From assembly GCA_024364735.1 (NCBI GenBank), contig JAGFNQ010005642.1:1-64000 (forward strand): a stretch of 64,000 nt of DNA. Direction: 5' to 3'. The translations under genes and the position numbers were made by a program. Positions 1 to 10,499 of the stretch are shown piece after piece. How positions within the stretch are numbered: the stretch's first letter is position 1; every line of letters begins with the position of its first letter. Under the pieces are notes generated by a model. That model was not told where the DNA came from, did not search any database, and was given only the letters and a program-made list of their open reading frames with translations. This DNA comes from Boesenbergia rotunda. Its lineage: Eukaryota; Streptophyta; Magnoliopsida; Zingiberales; Zingiberaceae.

Positions 1-373
1 TTTGGTTACCCTACCCACTGGTTTTTGATTATGCTATTTTTCAACCGCCAGTGCATGCTGGAAGGCCTCTGAAATTGTTCACAATGAATGGAGGTTGAGG
101 ACATCTTGCAAGGCTTGGCGTAATCCCCCTAAGAATCATGCCACCTTCCACTCCTCCATCTTGAACAAGCCATTTTGTATAACTAACCGATAATAATTCA
201 TTCATATACTCGTCGACCGATCTCTCATCCTATCTTAAAGAGTAAAGTCGCTAAAATAGAGTCTGGGTGTAGTAGAAAGGGAGGAAGTGCCCCTCATCTT
301 CTTCTTTATGTTCTCTATGTCAGTTGTCACACTCCGAGGGTATACTTGTTCGACAAAATGGACGGTACCTCCT
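1..373 (-). pseudogene. Ty3/gypsy gag, C-terminal fragment (element A)
   Basis: Read on the minus strand, this stretch gives gag-like peptide pieces such as NGLFKMEE, FLGGLRQALQDVLNLHSL and ISEAFQHALAVEK, typical of the capsid-like gag domain (Retrotrans_gag family) of plant Ty3/gypsy elements. It has several stops and at least one frameshift. It has no start or primer site nearby. The matching N-terminal part of the same kind of gag, with primer site and LTR, lies at 13325-15020 in the same orientation. I infer one gag split by later insertions. The fragment continues beyond the left edge of the window. Confidence 0.7.
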
Positions 374-745
374 TGTGACAATGTAAGAAATAACTAGTTC
401 CAAACCAACTAAAATTTACACAACCACCATATGCGATATAAAATCCCTAAACTCACAAAATAGATCCGTATATTATGCTTGTACATGAGATCAAATTAAA
501 CTACACAAGATAACATTTATACATTATAAACAAAACCTCAATGATTCGACGAGGGAAAGAAAACGATAGACAACAATAGTGGAATAGAAATTAAAAATAA
601 CTCCAAAAGAAGAATCCAACTCGAGTGAGATTGGCAGCCAAGACCTCTGAGCAGCAAACATATCCTCTACCTGCTAACCTGGAAGGTCAAAGAAAAACAA
701 GGGATAGTAAGTACAAAATACTCAATAGGTATAAGAAGATAGTGT
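374..745 (-). repeat. Truncated gypsy-type LTR, left piece
   Basis: AT-rich non-coding sequence beginning TGTGACA, directly abutting the split gag. Its layout (a CTCAATAGG-like segment, then a long low-coding stretch) resembles the solo gypsy LTR at 50404-53277 in architecture rather than in clear base identity. It continues at 2599 after a solo LTR insertion. The minus orientation is inferred from that resemblance. Confidence 0.4.
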
Positions 746-2598
746 TGTAAGATGTGTATACTGAAAGACATGACTTTTATTATATGAACATCTTTATTAT
801 GAAAAGAGAATCACACTACACTAGGTGTTTGTTTATAATAGTTCATACACGAAGTCCCATTGCTTTGCATTGTAGATAACATGGTGTGTGGTGTCACACG
901 GAAGATCATGTTATCAGTTCCTTAGCATAAATAGAGGCTCACAACCTAGATGAAATTGGACAACCCATCGGGATAGTTGTAGTGTAGTTAGGTGTGGTTG
1001 GTCTTGACCAAAGGACTACACTAGTATGCTATGAGTACATTGAGCAGGACCGAAACCCAAGGTTATCCGATTTCTACTGACTAGATAATTGGATAAGACC
1101 TCAATTGATATTATGGAGGACGATCACTTAATCTCGAAATAATATTGGGCATATATTATTAATTACTATTTCTTTGATTTACCAATGGGCGAGATCTATT
1201 CTGTTAGATCGATAGACCCGGTAAGTTAGAAAATAATATTAATAATATGATGTGCCGATGATTATTGACGGAATCCGTGTCCTGGTGAGTCAGAATGATG
1301 ATGCCCCCTTGATGAGCTCAAAAGGTTCATCGTGCCAAACCCTGCAGGTGGATTTGATCCGGCACGTTGATAAGGTTGAGTGATACTAATCAAGAATCCA
1401 GAAGTTAATTAATTTAAATTGTCAGTAATTTAATTAATTAATGGGCATGCGCGATCTTAAACACGAGGGGATGGATGACTCGTAATATGTGGAGCCCATA
1501 TGAAAATATGGGGGTTGGTGACGTAAGTTCAATTAAGATCCTTTAGTGGAATGGATCTTAATTAATGGATCGGGTTTGGATCCATTAGCGGACCAAGAAC
1601 CAACTCCTCCTCTTGGTCCCTGCCTTAGCCCTATAAATACCCTATGAGATCAAGAAACCAAGGAATTAATCAATCCAAGAGCCAAGACCAAAAACCCTCT
1701 CCTCTCCCTCTCTCTCCTAGGTCTTGGCGGCGCAACAAAGAAGAAGAGGAAGAGTTCCCCGGTTCTTCTTCCCTCCTCCACCAAACTCCGGCTGAGGCTT
1801 ACAGAAGCAAGGTAGAGGAGTCCTCTACCTTGTGTGGTGCTCAGGGAGGTCGAGGGAGGCATCGGCGGCCGGCTGCAGGCGGCGCAACCAAGGGTTGTAC
1901 CGGCGCCGCAAGGAAGAGGGAGAAGAGGTTGCGGGTGGTGTTGGGGCTAGGAAGAAGGTAGTTTCTCTTCTTCTTCATCTTCTTCACCTTCCTCTCTAGG
2001 TCTGATGCTGGTCGGAGGGCTTGGAGCTGGCTCCGGCGGTTGGCGGCACAAGGGAAGAGGAAGGGGGTGGCTGGCGGCGCAAACCCTAGGAGCTAGGGTT
2101 TTGGCCGGTTGGAGAAGTGGATTGATTGGAGCTCTTGGTGATCTCGGATCACGGTAGATCGTTGCCCACACGACGTCCGCGAAGGGAGGGACATAAGGTA
2201 GAAGACCGCGAGGTGATCGGAAAGGTATAACTTTCCAAAAGCTCCTTTATATTTCCTTGTGTCTTTTATGTGCCATATTTACATGTCTTGTCATTTTATG
2301 TTTAAGAATTTATTGTTTTGCTTGCAAAATATGTTTAATAAATTCTTAACTGGACCCCGACCATAAACACAAAAGCCGGCGATCAACTCGTCGCCTTTTC
2401 CACGGTCGAACGGTCGAGCAAATTGCAAGGCCAATTTTGGTAATTGGCTAAGTTACAATTTGAATCGTTCTATACGGCACGAGACGGTTGATGGGAGACG
2501 ACTCTTCATTCGGATTAAATTTTTAATCCATAGGCATGGAGAGGTCTCTCGGATCGATTAGGTATTTGCTATGGAAACCCGCCAAGCCATACCCAACA
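746..2598 (+). mobile_element. Solo LTR, 1.85 kb
   Basis: The segment begins TGTAAGATG and ends ACCCAACA, is flanked by a near-perfect 5-bp duplication (AGTGT at 741-745, AGTGC at 2599-2603), and has no internal coding region. A TATA-like box (CCCTATAAATACC, about 1629-1641) puts transcription on the plus strand, followed by a pyrimidine-rich leader. Length and organisation resemble the solo LTR at 29301-31133, whose end is also CCCAACA in its own orientation. Small ORFs at 1644-2171 lie in the leader and are not genes. An alternative start three bases upstream (TGTTGTAAG) would not give the duplication. Confidence 0.65.
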
Positions 2599-3587
2599 AG
2601 TGCATGATAAATACTAAGTGTAAGGAGATCAAAAGGGAGCTGTCTCAGGTAAAATACTTACTACAAACGTAAGAGAATTAATATAACAACTGCTAATAAA
2701 AGCATAAATAGTAACATAATCCTCCACTAATCTACTCAACTTGGTATAACCAATAATTGACAGTATATAGAGTACATCCAAAACCTGCATCAACCAATAC
2801 ATAAACAACATATAACAATTCCTGATTGCATGCGAATTCACTATGACAGATGATCTCATGGGCAGATGAGATATATATATAGTTATCTAGCTATGGACTG
2901 CATGCAAACTCGTTACCATGGATGCCTCATAGATAGTCGTGTCATTCAAGCATACAATCCAACATCAACAAGTAAGCAGTAACAATCCATTCAAGGATAA
3001 TTTTCTATAAGCTACACTACGGTCTAACCTCACTAATGTATAGGCACGAGCCTAAATAATCAATACGGGTCTAGTAGGATACTCGATATCTTACATTATG
3101 ATACGATCATTCTAACAAATAGATATAAGCTCAAACCACCTGCTAGGGGTCTAGTAGAATATTTAAAATCTTACACTATGGTATGGTAATATCATACGTA
3201 TGTAAACAATCCAAGAATGAAGAATAATGAGACTGCATAGATCTCAATATAGGCTAAAATAAGAACAAGCAAGTAAGTATCAAATGCAAGGAGCAATCAG
3301 AGTAGAGTTAAGGTAAACAAGTAAATGTTACCTAATCAACATAAATAAAAATCATGCACTAAGATCAAAATCTAAAGATGTCAAGCAAGAACTACCTACC
3401 TTTCAACATACAATGTCCCTTGATGTCCTCAAAATCAAAGAGGACATCTCTAGCTCAAATATACATGTAAGGTATACCAAGAATTATCTCATTAATCAAC
3501 CTAGTTATTAATTAATCATCTCTTAATCTATTTAATAATTCAATTAATCCAATAATCAATTAATTTTAGATTAAACGAATTAAACTT
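2599..3587 (-). repeat. Truncated gypsy-type LTR, right piece
   Basis: Continuation of the LTR at 374-745 after the solo LTR. Non-coding, AT-rich, ending in a TTAATTAAT-rich stretch. It stops abruptly at the first base of a 5'-truncated Tat LTR. No gene is visible in it. Confidence 0.4.
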
Positions 3588-4105
3588 ACCTGAAAACCCC
3601 GAGCTCTCCTCGGGGGGTGGAGCCCTCGCACTAACCGACCTCAGACACTGACCCCCCTCGGGGTACGGATAAGTACCCCCGCTAGAAAAGGTCTTCACGA
3701 CCCCTGAATATCGCAACGGGAAGAAGTCGATAACGGCGCAGATCGTTTCAAAGGATATCCCGTACTCACCGAAAGTAGGGGAAAACGTGGCTTAAATACC
3801 GGAGACGTGGCACTGATCAGGAGGGGACGGCTAGCCTGCCGCCATCGGTATAAATGGTAGTCTCACCCCTCCGGTAAGTGGGGTGACGCTCTCTCATTCT
3901 ACATACTGTCTTTCTTTCTCACTGCCACTACTCTTCGGACGACCTACTAACTTAAGCGTCGGAGTGGACTCCACCGGACCCCTGCCAGCATGTCCCCTAA
4001 CGCTTGTGTTAACTTCGCAGGACCCCGAGTTCCTCCCTGGTGCAACAACTTCCACGCTGGTAGAATCTCGGTGACTGGCCATCGTCGACGACTCCTTCCG
4101 GAACA
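3588..4105 (+). repeat. 5' LTR of the Tat element, 5'-truncated
   Basis: Matches 12741-13257 base for base in outline, ending CCGGAACA. It lacks the first 185 or so bases found in the 3' LTR. A TATA-like GGTATAAATGG lies near 3846. ORFs on either strand here (3883-4310) are chance readings of LTR sequence. Confidence 0.85.
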
Positions 4106-4125
4106 AATTTGGCACCGTCTGTGGG
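4106..4125 (+). other. Primer-binding site region of the Tat element
   Basis: Directly after the 5' LTR the sequence reads AATTTGGCACCGTCTGTGGG. TTTGGCGCCG-like sequences occupy this place in plant Tat/RIRE2-type elements. I cannot assign the tRNA with certainty. Confidence 0.55.
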
Positions 4126-4154
4126 AAACTAACAAAGCACCTGAAGGAGCACCG

Positions 4155-5647
4155 ATGGTGGAATTGGAGGAACAACCCAGTGCTCGGGCGGAGGAGGACT
4201 TCAATCTTCAAAAGGTCTGGCCGGAGGACCTCGCCCATCCGCGAGAAGATGAAGGACCTAAGCAGGAACGAAGGGATGTTAAGAGTGAGGAGGTACAGAT
4301 CCATCCTCAACTCGGAGGGGGAAGCACGTGCATCGCCCTTGACCTCACACCCGAATTAAGAAGCCACCTCGTCGAGTGCCTGCGGAACCATAAACATGTG
4401 TTCGCTTGGGCTGCTGAAGAGATTAAAGGGGTTCCACCGGCATTGGCCATGTATCACCTACATGTTACGCCGGAAGCCCGTCCCGTGAAGCAAAGGCGGA
4501 GGCATTTCTCCCCTGAGCAGGATAAGACTATTCGAGATGAAGTTCAGAAGCTGTTAAAAGCTGGCCAATGTGGTCCTCGTCCCCAAGCCTGGGGCAAATG
4601 GCGAGTCTGCATCGACTTCCGGGACTTAAACAAAGCCTGCCCGAAAGACTGCTACCCCTGCCTCGGATAGATCGGTTGATGGACTCTACAGCTGGCTGTG
4701 AGTTCATCTCAATGTTAGATGCTTACTAGGGCTACCACCAAGTCCCACTCGCCCCCCGAGGACCAGGAGAAGGTTAGTTTTGTGACTGCTGAAGCACGTA
4801 CTGCTACAATGTCATGTCCTTCGGCTTGCGCAATGTGGGCGCCACATACCAGCGAATGATGGACAAAGTCTTCAGGCACCAGATCAGGCGGATCATCCAG
4901 GTGTATGTGGACGACATCCTGGTCAAGACTGACAAGGGGATGACATGATAGCGTTCGTCACCCTGAGAGGCAACAGGTTGAAAATAAACCCAGCTAAATG
5001 TTTGTTTGGGGTAAAAAGTGACAGGTTCCTAGGGTACATGGTGACAGAGAGGGAGATTGAAGCCAATGCGGAGAAGGTAAAAGCCATTCTGGATATGCCA
5101 CCCAACGGAACTTCAAGGAAGTACAACGGCTGAATGGGAGGATCACGACATTATCCCGATTCATCTCCAAATCCGCAGACAAAGCCCTCCCCTTCTTCAA
5201 AATTCTGAGGAAGGCCGTTAAGTTCGAGTGGGATGACCAGTGTGAGAAGGCCTTTGCGGAGTTGAAGACCTATCTGGCAGACCTCTCGACCCTACACAAG
5301 CCCGTGGAGGGGAGACTTTATTTGTCTACTTATCGGCAACCGAGCAAGCGGTAGGATCGGCGCTCGTCCGAGAACAAGATCGGATACAATACCCCATCTA
5401 TTTCTTCGGACACCTGCTAAAGGACGCCGAAATGCGGTACACCATGATGGAAAAACTGGCCTACGCCTTGGTCCTGATGGCCCGAAGGTTACGGCCGTAC
5501 TTCTTAGCGCATCCCATTGTGGTCCTCACCAATAGCCCGCTCGCCCGAGTCCTCACTAACCCCGAGGCATTGGTCAGGCTGATAAAATGGATGACTGAGT
5601 TAAGAGAATACGACATTGAGTATCAGCCTCGAGCCGCCATCAAAGCG
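4155..5647 (+). pseudogene. Gypsy reverse transcriptase plus connection, broken
   Basis: Encodes the RNA-dependent DNA polymerase part of pol. Visible motifs in order: FAWAAEEIKGV upstream of RT, KWRVCIDFRDLNKACPKD near 4590-4650, FISMLDAY then GYHQV near 4700-4735, FGLRNVGATYQRMMDKVF, and the catalytic YVDD at 4904-4915, which is intact. A frameshift occurs near 4656, a TAG sits at 4727-4729, and several further frame changes follow up to 5430. The last open part (5432-5647) carries the MEKLAYALV and TELREYDIEYQPR segments usual between RT and the next RNase H in Tat-type elements. The ATG at 4155 is only the first in-frame one; the true pol start was upstream and is deleted. Non-functional. 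Confidence 0.85.
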
Positions 5648-5665
5648 TAGGCCCTCTCTAACTTC

Positions 5666-6097
5666 ATGCTGGAGACCGTCCCGGAGGCAGAGGCCGAAGG
5701 TATGTGGAAGGTCTATGTAGATGGATCCTCCAACAGCCAGCACAGCGGAGTGGGACTGCTATTGATTTCCCCTAGGGCAGACATGTTACATCTGTCTATC
5801 CGACTTCACTTCAAAGCTACCAACAACAAGGCCGAGCATGAGGCGATCCTAGCGGGATTACAAACAGCCCGACACATGGGAGCCCGTTGAATCATGGTCT
5901 ACTCAGACTCTCAATTGGTGGCTCAGCAAATAGCGGGTAGCTTCGAAGTCAGGTGCGAGCGGCTGCAGAAGTATGTAGCCCTCTATGAGCAACTAAAAGC
6001 CACCTTCTCGGAGGTCATTCTGCAGAAGATCTCCTGGTCAGATAATGTGCGGGCCAACGAGTTGGCCAAGTTGGCCAGTTCCATATCCACCTGGTAG
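5666..6097 (+). pseudogene. Gypsy RNase H domain (second, Tat-type), broken
   Basis: Reads as an RNase H domain that would degrade the RNA strand of the RNA:DNA hybrid. Visible: YVDGSSNS with the first acid near 5719, NNKAEHEAILAGL with the Glu, and VYSDSQLVAQQI with the next Asp. A TAG at 5648-5650 separates it from RT and a TGA at 5887-5889 breaks it internally. It follows the RT connection directly, the position of the additional archaeal-type RNase H of Tat elements. That sub-type is inferred from context and motif spacing. Confidence 0.8.
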
Positions 6098-6100
6098 CTG

Positions 6101-7400
6101 GTGGAGCCTAGTGTGGCAGAAATAATGGTAGCCCAAGTTGGAGGAGAGGCCAGAAAGGTCAGACTCGCAGATTGGAGGGATCCCTACATAGCATTCCTCC
6201 GGGATGGATCCCTTCCGAGAGCCAAGAGAGCCGGTTGTTTCGCTGGCGGGTGGACAGGTTCACACTGGTCGGGGATCAACTATACAGGAAAGCCTACGCC
6301 CGACCCCTCCTAAAATGCGTTGGGCCGGAGGAGGCTGGCTACGTAATGAGGGAGGTACATGAGGGCATCTGTGGGAGCCACATCGGAGGAAGGTCCCTGT
6401 CTCGAAAGATCCTTTTGGCGGGATACTTTTGGCCCACCTTGCAGGCCGACTCGCTCAAATTTGTGGCCAGATGCAAGGCTTGTCAGAGGCATCAACACGT
6501 GTCTCATCGCCCGGTAGAGACCTTGCGAGTTTCTACAGTATCATACCCGTTCGATCAGTAGGGAATGAACATTGTGGGCCCCTTCCCCATCGGGCCCCAG
6601 CAGAAGAAATTCCTGCTGGTCCTCGTTGATTACTTCTCCAACTGGGTGGAAGCCAAACCTCTGGCTAACATCATAGAGGGGGCGGTAATGAAAGTCCTAT
6701 GGAGAGATATTGTCTGCAGATATGACATTCCTTATAAGCTGGTATCGGACAATAGGAGACAATTCTCCCGATGCAGACTGAAGGAGTGGTGTGAAGGATT
6801 GGGCATCCGGCAAGCCTTCACCTCCGTCGCATACCCACAAAGCAATGGACAAGCTGAAGTAGTTAATCGGGAAATTCTACGAGGGCTCAAGATAAAGCTA
6901 AACCATGTCGGAGGCAGCTGGGTCGAAGAACTTCTCAGCATCCTGTGGTCCTACCGGACTACCCTGAAAGAAGAAACGAGCGAGAGCCCTTTCTAGTTGG
7001 TCTATGGCGTTGAAGCCGTCATCCCGGTGGAAGTAGGGGAAGAGTCCACACGACGACAACATTATCGTAAGGAAGATAACGACCAGGAGTGTTTAATTGA
7101 TCTGAACCTGATCTCGGAGGTACGAGATAAAGCTGTAGCAAGGTTGGAGGCCTATAGAAGAAGGATGCAGCTAGCCTACAACTGCCGAATGATCGTTCAC
7201 AGCTTCGAGGTAGGCGATCAAGTATGGAAGAGAATAAAACCGATAGGTGACCCTAGGAAGTTGGAGCCGTAGTGGGACAACCCCTACGTCATCATCAAAA
7301 AACTCACAGGAGGCAGATACTATTTGGAAGACAATAGAGGCAAATGATTGGAAAGGCCCTGCAATGCTAACCATCTCCGCCCCTACTGTACTCGGTGAGT
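6101..7400 (+). pseudogene. Gypsy integrase, broken
   Basis: Encodes the integrase end of pol. The HHCC zinc-binding part is present (HEGICGSH to CKACQRH, 6358-6492). In the catalytic core the segment at 6565 reads MNIVGPF, where the family normally has an Asp, so the first catalytic acid appears replaced by Asn. SDNRRQF (near 6745) and NGQAEVVN (near 6843) carry the second Asp and the Glu. Stops at 6562 (ahead of MNIVGP), 6996 and 7270 plus frame changes make it inactive. The C-terminal FEVGDQVWKRI and WDNPYVI pieces continue to about 7398. The satellite array starts 100 bases downstream. Confidence 0.85.
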
Positions 7401-7502
7401 TGTCACGTACGGCATTTCCTTTGATGTATTTTTCACTTCTTCACTGCCTTGCAGTATAATCAACAATGGGTGTGAACGACATATCAATCCGAAAATGCTA
7501 GG

Positions 7503-10178
7503 TCTCCGTTTCTGATTAAACCCTACAGTCTCTCGGCGTGTAGGCTTGGCCTCGGAGTTGCACACGCCCGGTCAAGAGCTAATTAAACCCTATAGCCTCT
7601 CGGTGTGTATGCTTGGCCTCGGAGCTGTGCATGCCTGGCCAAGAGCTGATTAAACCCTACAGCCACTCGGTATGTAGCCTTGGCCTCGGAGCTGTACACG
7701 CTCGGCCAAGAGCTGATTAAACCCAACAACCTTTCGGTGTGTAGGCTTGGCCTCGAAGTTGTGCACGCCCGGCCAAGAGCTAATTAAACCCTACAACCTC
7801 TCGGTGTGTAGGCATGGCCTCGGAGCTGTACACGCCCGGCCAAGAGCTGATTAAACCCTACAATCTTTCGGTGTATAGGCTTGGCCTCAGAGCTGTACAC
7901 TTACGGCCAAGAGCTGATTAAACCCTACATCCTCTCGGTGTGTAGAATTGGCCTCAGAGATATACACGCCCGGCCAAGAGCTGATTAAACCCTACAACCC
8001 CTCGGTGTGTAGGCTTGGCCTCGGAGCTGTACACGCCCGACCAAGAGCTGATTAAACCCTACGACCTCTCAGTGTAAAGGCTTGGCCTCAGAGTTGTGCA
8101 CGCCCGACCAAGAGCTGATTAAACCCAACAACCTCTCGGTGTGTAGGTTTGGCCTCAGAGCTGTACACGCCCAGCCAATAGCTGATTAAACCCTACAGCC
8201 TCTCGGTGTGTAGGCTTGGCCTCAGAGCTGTGAACACCCGACCAAGAGCTGATTAAACCCTACAACCACTCAGTGTGTAGGCTTGGCCTCGGAGCTGTAC
8301 ACGCCGGCCAAGAGCTGATTAAACCCTATAACGTCTCGGTGTGTAGGCTTGGCCTCGGAGCTGTACACGTCCGGCCAAGAGTTGATTAAACCCTACAGCC
8401 TCTCGGTGAGTTGGCTTGGCCTCAGAGCTATACACGCCCGACCATGAGCTGATTAAACCCTACAGCCTCTTGGTGTGTAGGCTTGGCCTCGAAGCTGTGC
8501 ACGCCCCGCCAAGAGCTGATTAAACCCTACAGCCTCTCGGTGTGTAGGCTTCGCCTCAGAGCTGTACACGCCCGGCTAAGAGTTGATTAAACCCTACAGC
8601 CTCTCGGTGTGTAGACTTAGCCACGGAACTATACACGCCCGGTCAAGAGCTGATTAAACCCTACAGCCCCTCGGTGTGTAGGCTTGGACTCAGAGCTGTA
8701 CACGCTCGGCCAAGAGCTGATTAAACCCTACAACCTCTAGGTGTGTAGGCTTGGCCTCGGAGCTGTACACGCCCGACCAAGAGTAGATTAAACCCTACAG
8801 CCTCTCGGTGAGTTGGCTTGGCCTCGAAGTTATACACGCCCGACCAAGAGCTGATTAAACCCTATAGCCTCTCGGTGTGTAGGCTTGGCCTCGAAGCTGT
8901 GTACGCCCCGCCAAGAGCTGATTAAACCCTACAGCCTCTCGGTGTGTAGGCTTCGCCTCAGAGCTGTACACACCCGGCCAAGAGTTGATTAAACCCTACA
9001 GCCTCTCGGTGTGTAGGCTTAGCCACGGAACTATACATACCCGGCCAAGAGCTGATTAAACCCTACAGCCCCTCGGTGTGTAGACTTGGCCTCGGAGCTG
9101 AACATGCCCGACCAAGAGCTAATTAAACCCTACAGCCCCTCGGTGTGTAGGCTTGCCCTCGGAGCTGTACACGCCCGGCCAAGAGCTGATTAAACCTTAC
9201 AGCCTCTTGGTGTGTAGGCTTGGCCTCGGAGCTGTACACGCCCGGCCAAGAGCTAATTAAACCCTACAGCCTCTCGGTGTGTAGACTTGGCCTTAGAGCT
9301 GTGAACACCCGACCAAGAGCTGATTAAACCCTACAACCACTCGGTGTGTAGGCTTGGCCTTGGAGCTGTACATGCCCGTCCAAGAGCTGATTAAACCCTA
9401 CAATGTCTCGGTGTGTAGGCTTGGCCTCGGAGCTGTACACGTCCGGCCAAGAGCTGATTAAACCCTACAACCTCTCGGTGTGTAGGCTTGGCCTCGGAGC
9501 GGTACACACCCGGCCAAGAGCTGATTAAATCCTACAACCTCTAGAGGTGTAGGCTTGGCCTCGGAGCTGTACACGCCCGACCAAGAGTTGATTAAACCCT
9601 ACAGCCTCTCGGTGAGTTGGCTTGGCCTCGGAGCTATACACGCCCGACCAAGAGCTGATTAAACCCTACAGCCTCTCGGTGTGTAGGCTTGGCCTCGAAG
9701 CTGTGCACGCCCCACCAAGAGCTGATTAAACCCTACAGCCTCTCGGTGTGTAGGCTTCGCTTCGGAGCTATACATGCCCTGCCAAGAGCTGATTAAACTC
9801 TACAACCTGTCGGTGTGTAGGCTTGACCTCGGAACTATACATGCCCGGCCAAGAGCTGATTAAACCCTACATCCCCTCGGTGTGTAGGCTTGGCCTCGGA
9901 GCTGTACATGCCTGACCAAGAGCTAATTAAACCCTACAGCCCCTCGGTGTGTAGGCTTGCCCTCAGAGCTATACACGCCCGGCCAAGAGCTGATTAAACC
10001 CTACAGCCTCTTGGTGTGTATGCTTGGCCTCGGAGCTATACACGCCCGGCCAAGAGCTGATTAAACCCTACAGCCTCTCGGTGTGTAGGCTTGGCCTCAG
10101 AGCTATACACGCCCGACCAAGAGCTGATTAAACCCTATAGCCTCTCGGCGTGTAGGCCTGTCCTTGGAGCTGTACAAA
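7503..10178 (+). repeat. 67-bp tandem satellite array (about 40 copies) inside the Tat element
   Basis: A uniform head-to-tail array. Each monomer contains GATTAAACCCTACA, then CTCGGTGTGTAGGCTTGGCC, TCGGAGCTGTACACGCC and CGGCCAAGAGCT. The first GATTAAAC is at 7516 and the last at 10126: 2610 bases, or 39 periods of 67. Monomers differ by scattered substitutions and occasional 1-2 base indels. Distinctive variants recur at multiples of the period, showing higher-order duplication. No ORF runs through it. It lies between integrase and the antisense ORF, the hypervariable 3' region known in Tat/Ogre-type elements to hold tandem repeats and to seed genomic satellites. Confidence 0.97.
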
Positions 10179-10499
10179 CCCAGACCGAAACCAGACATTT
10201 TTAGGAAAACAAGAAAACACTCCAAAAATAAGAAGTTCAACGTCAAAGCAAGCAAACATTTGTCCTAGGAAAGAGAGCTTAATAAGAAGAGGCTACAGCG
10301 GCCAAGGGAGGATTAGGGGAGGCTAGGCACATAATAGGGAGTGTCCTATAAAGTCATCTCTCTGGGGGAAGATCGTCCTAGACACGCTGAATAGTTATCG
10401 CGCGCAAGTCGAAGTCGGGTTTCAATAGCTGGTCCTTCTCCAGCTGCTTGATAGAGCCATAGAAGCCCTGTTTGAGGCACTTAAACGCTTGTGCAGCTA
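10179..10499. other. Spacer between satellite and antisense ORF, no gene seen
   Basis: The array decays within a few tens of bases. The rest holds no repeat or coding signal except the downstream end of the antisense ORF region, where short minus-strand coding-like pieces may continue. Confidence 0.5.

Noticed and set aside
1644..2171. Overlapping ORFs of 70-105 codons on both strands
   Set aside because: They lie in the leader of a solo LTR, are low-complexity (Arg/Ser/Glu-rich) and have no domain.
3883..4310. ORFs of 63-138 codons on both strands
   Set aside because: They fall in the Tat 5' LTR and primer region; the same false frames recur in the 3' LTR at 13047-13235.
7503..10178. CRISPR-like array
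   Set aside because: Units are contiguous head-to-tail 67-mers without unique spacers, in a plant retrotransposon: a satellite.
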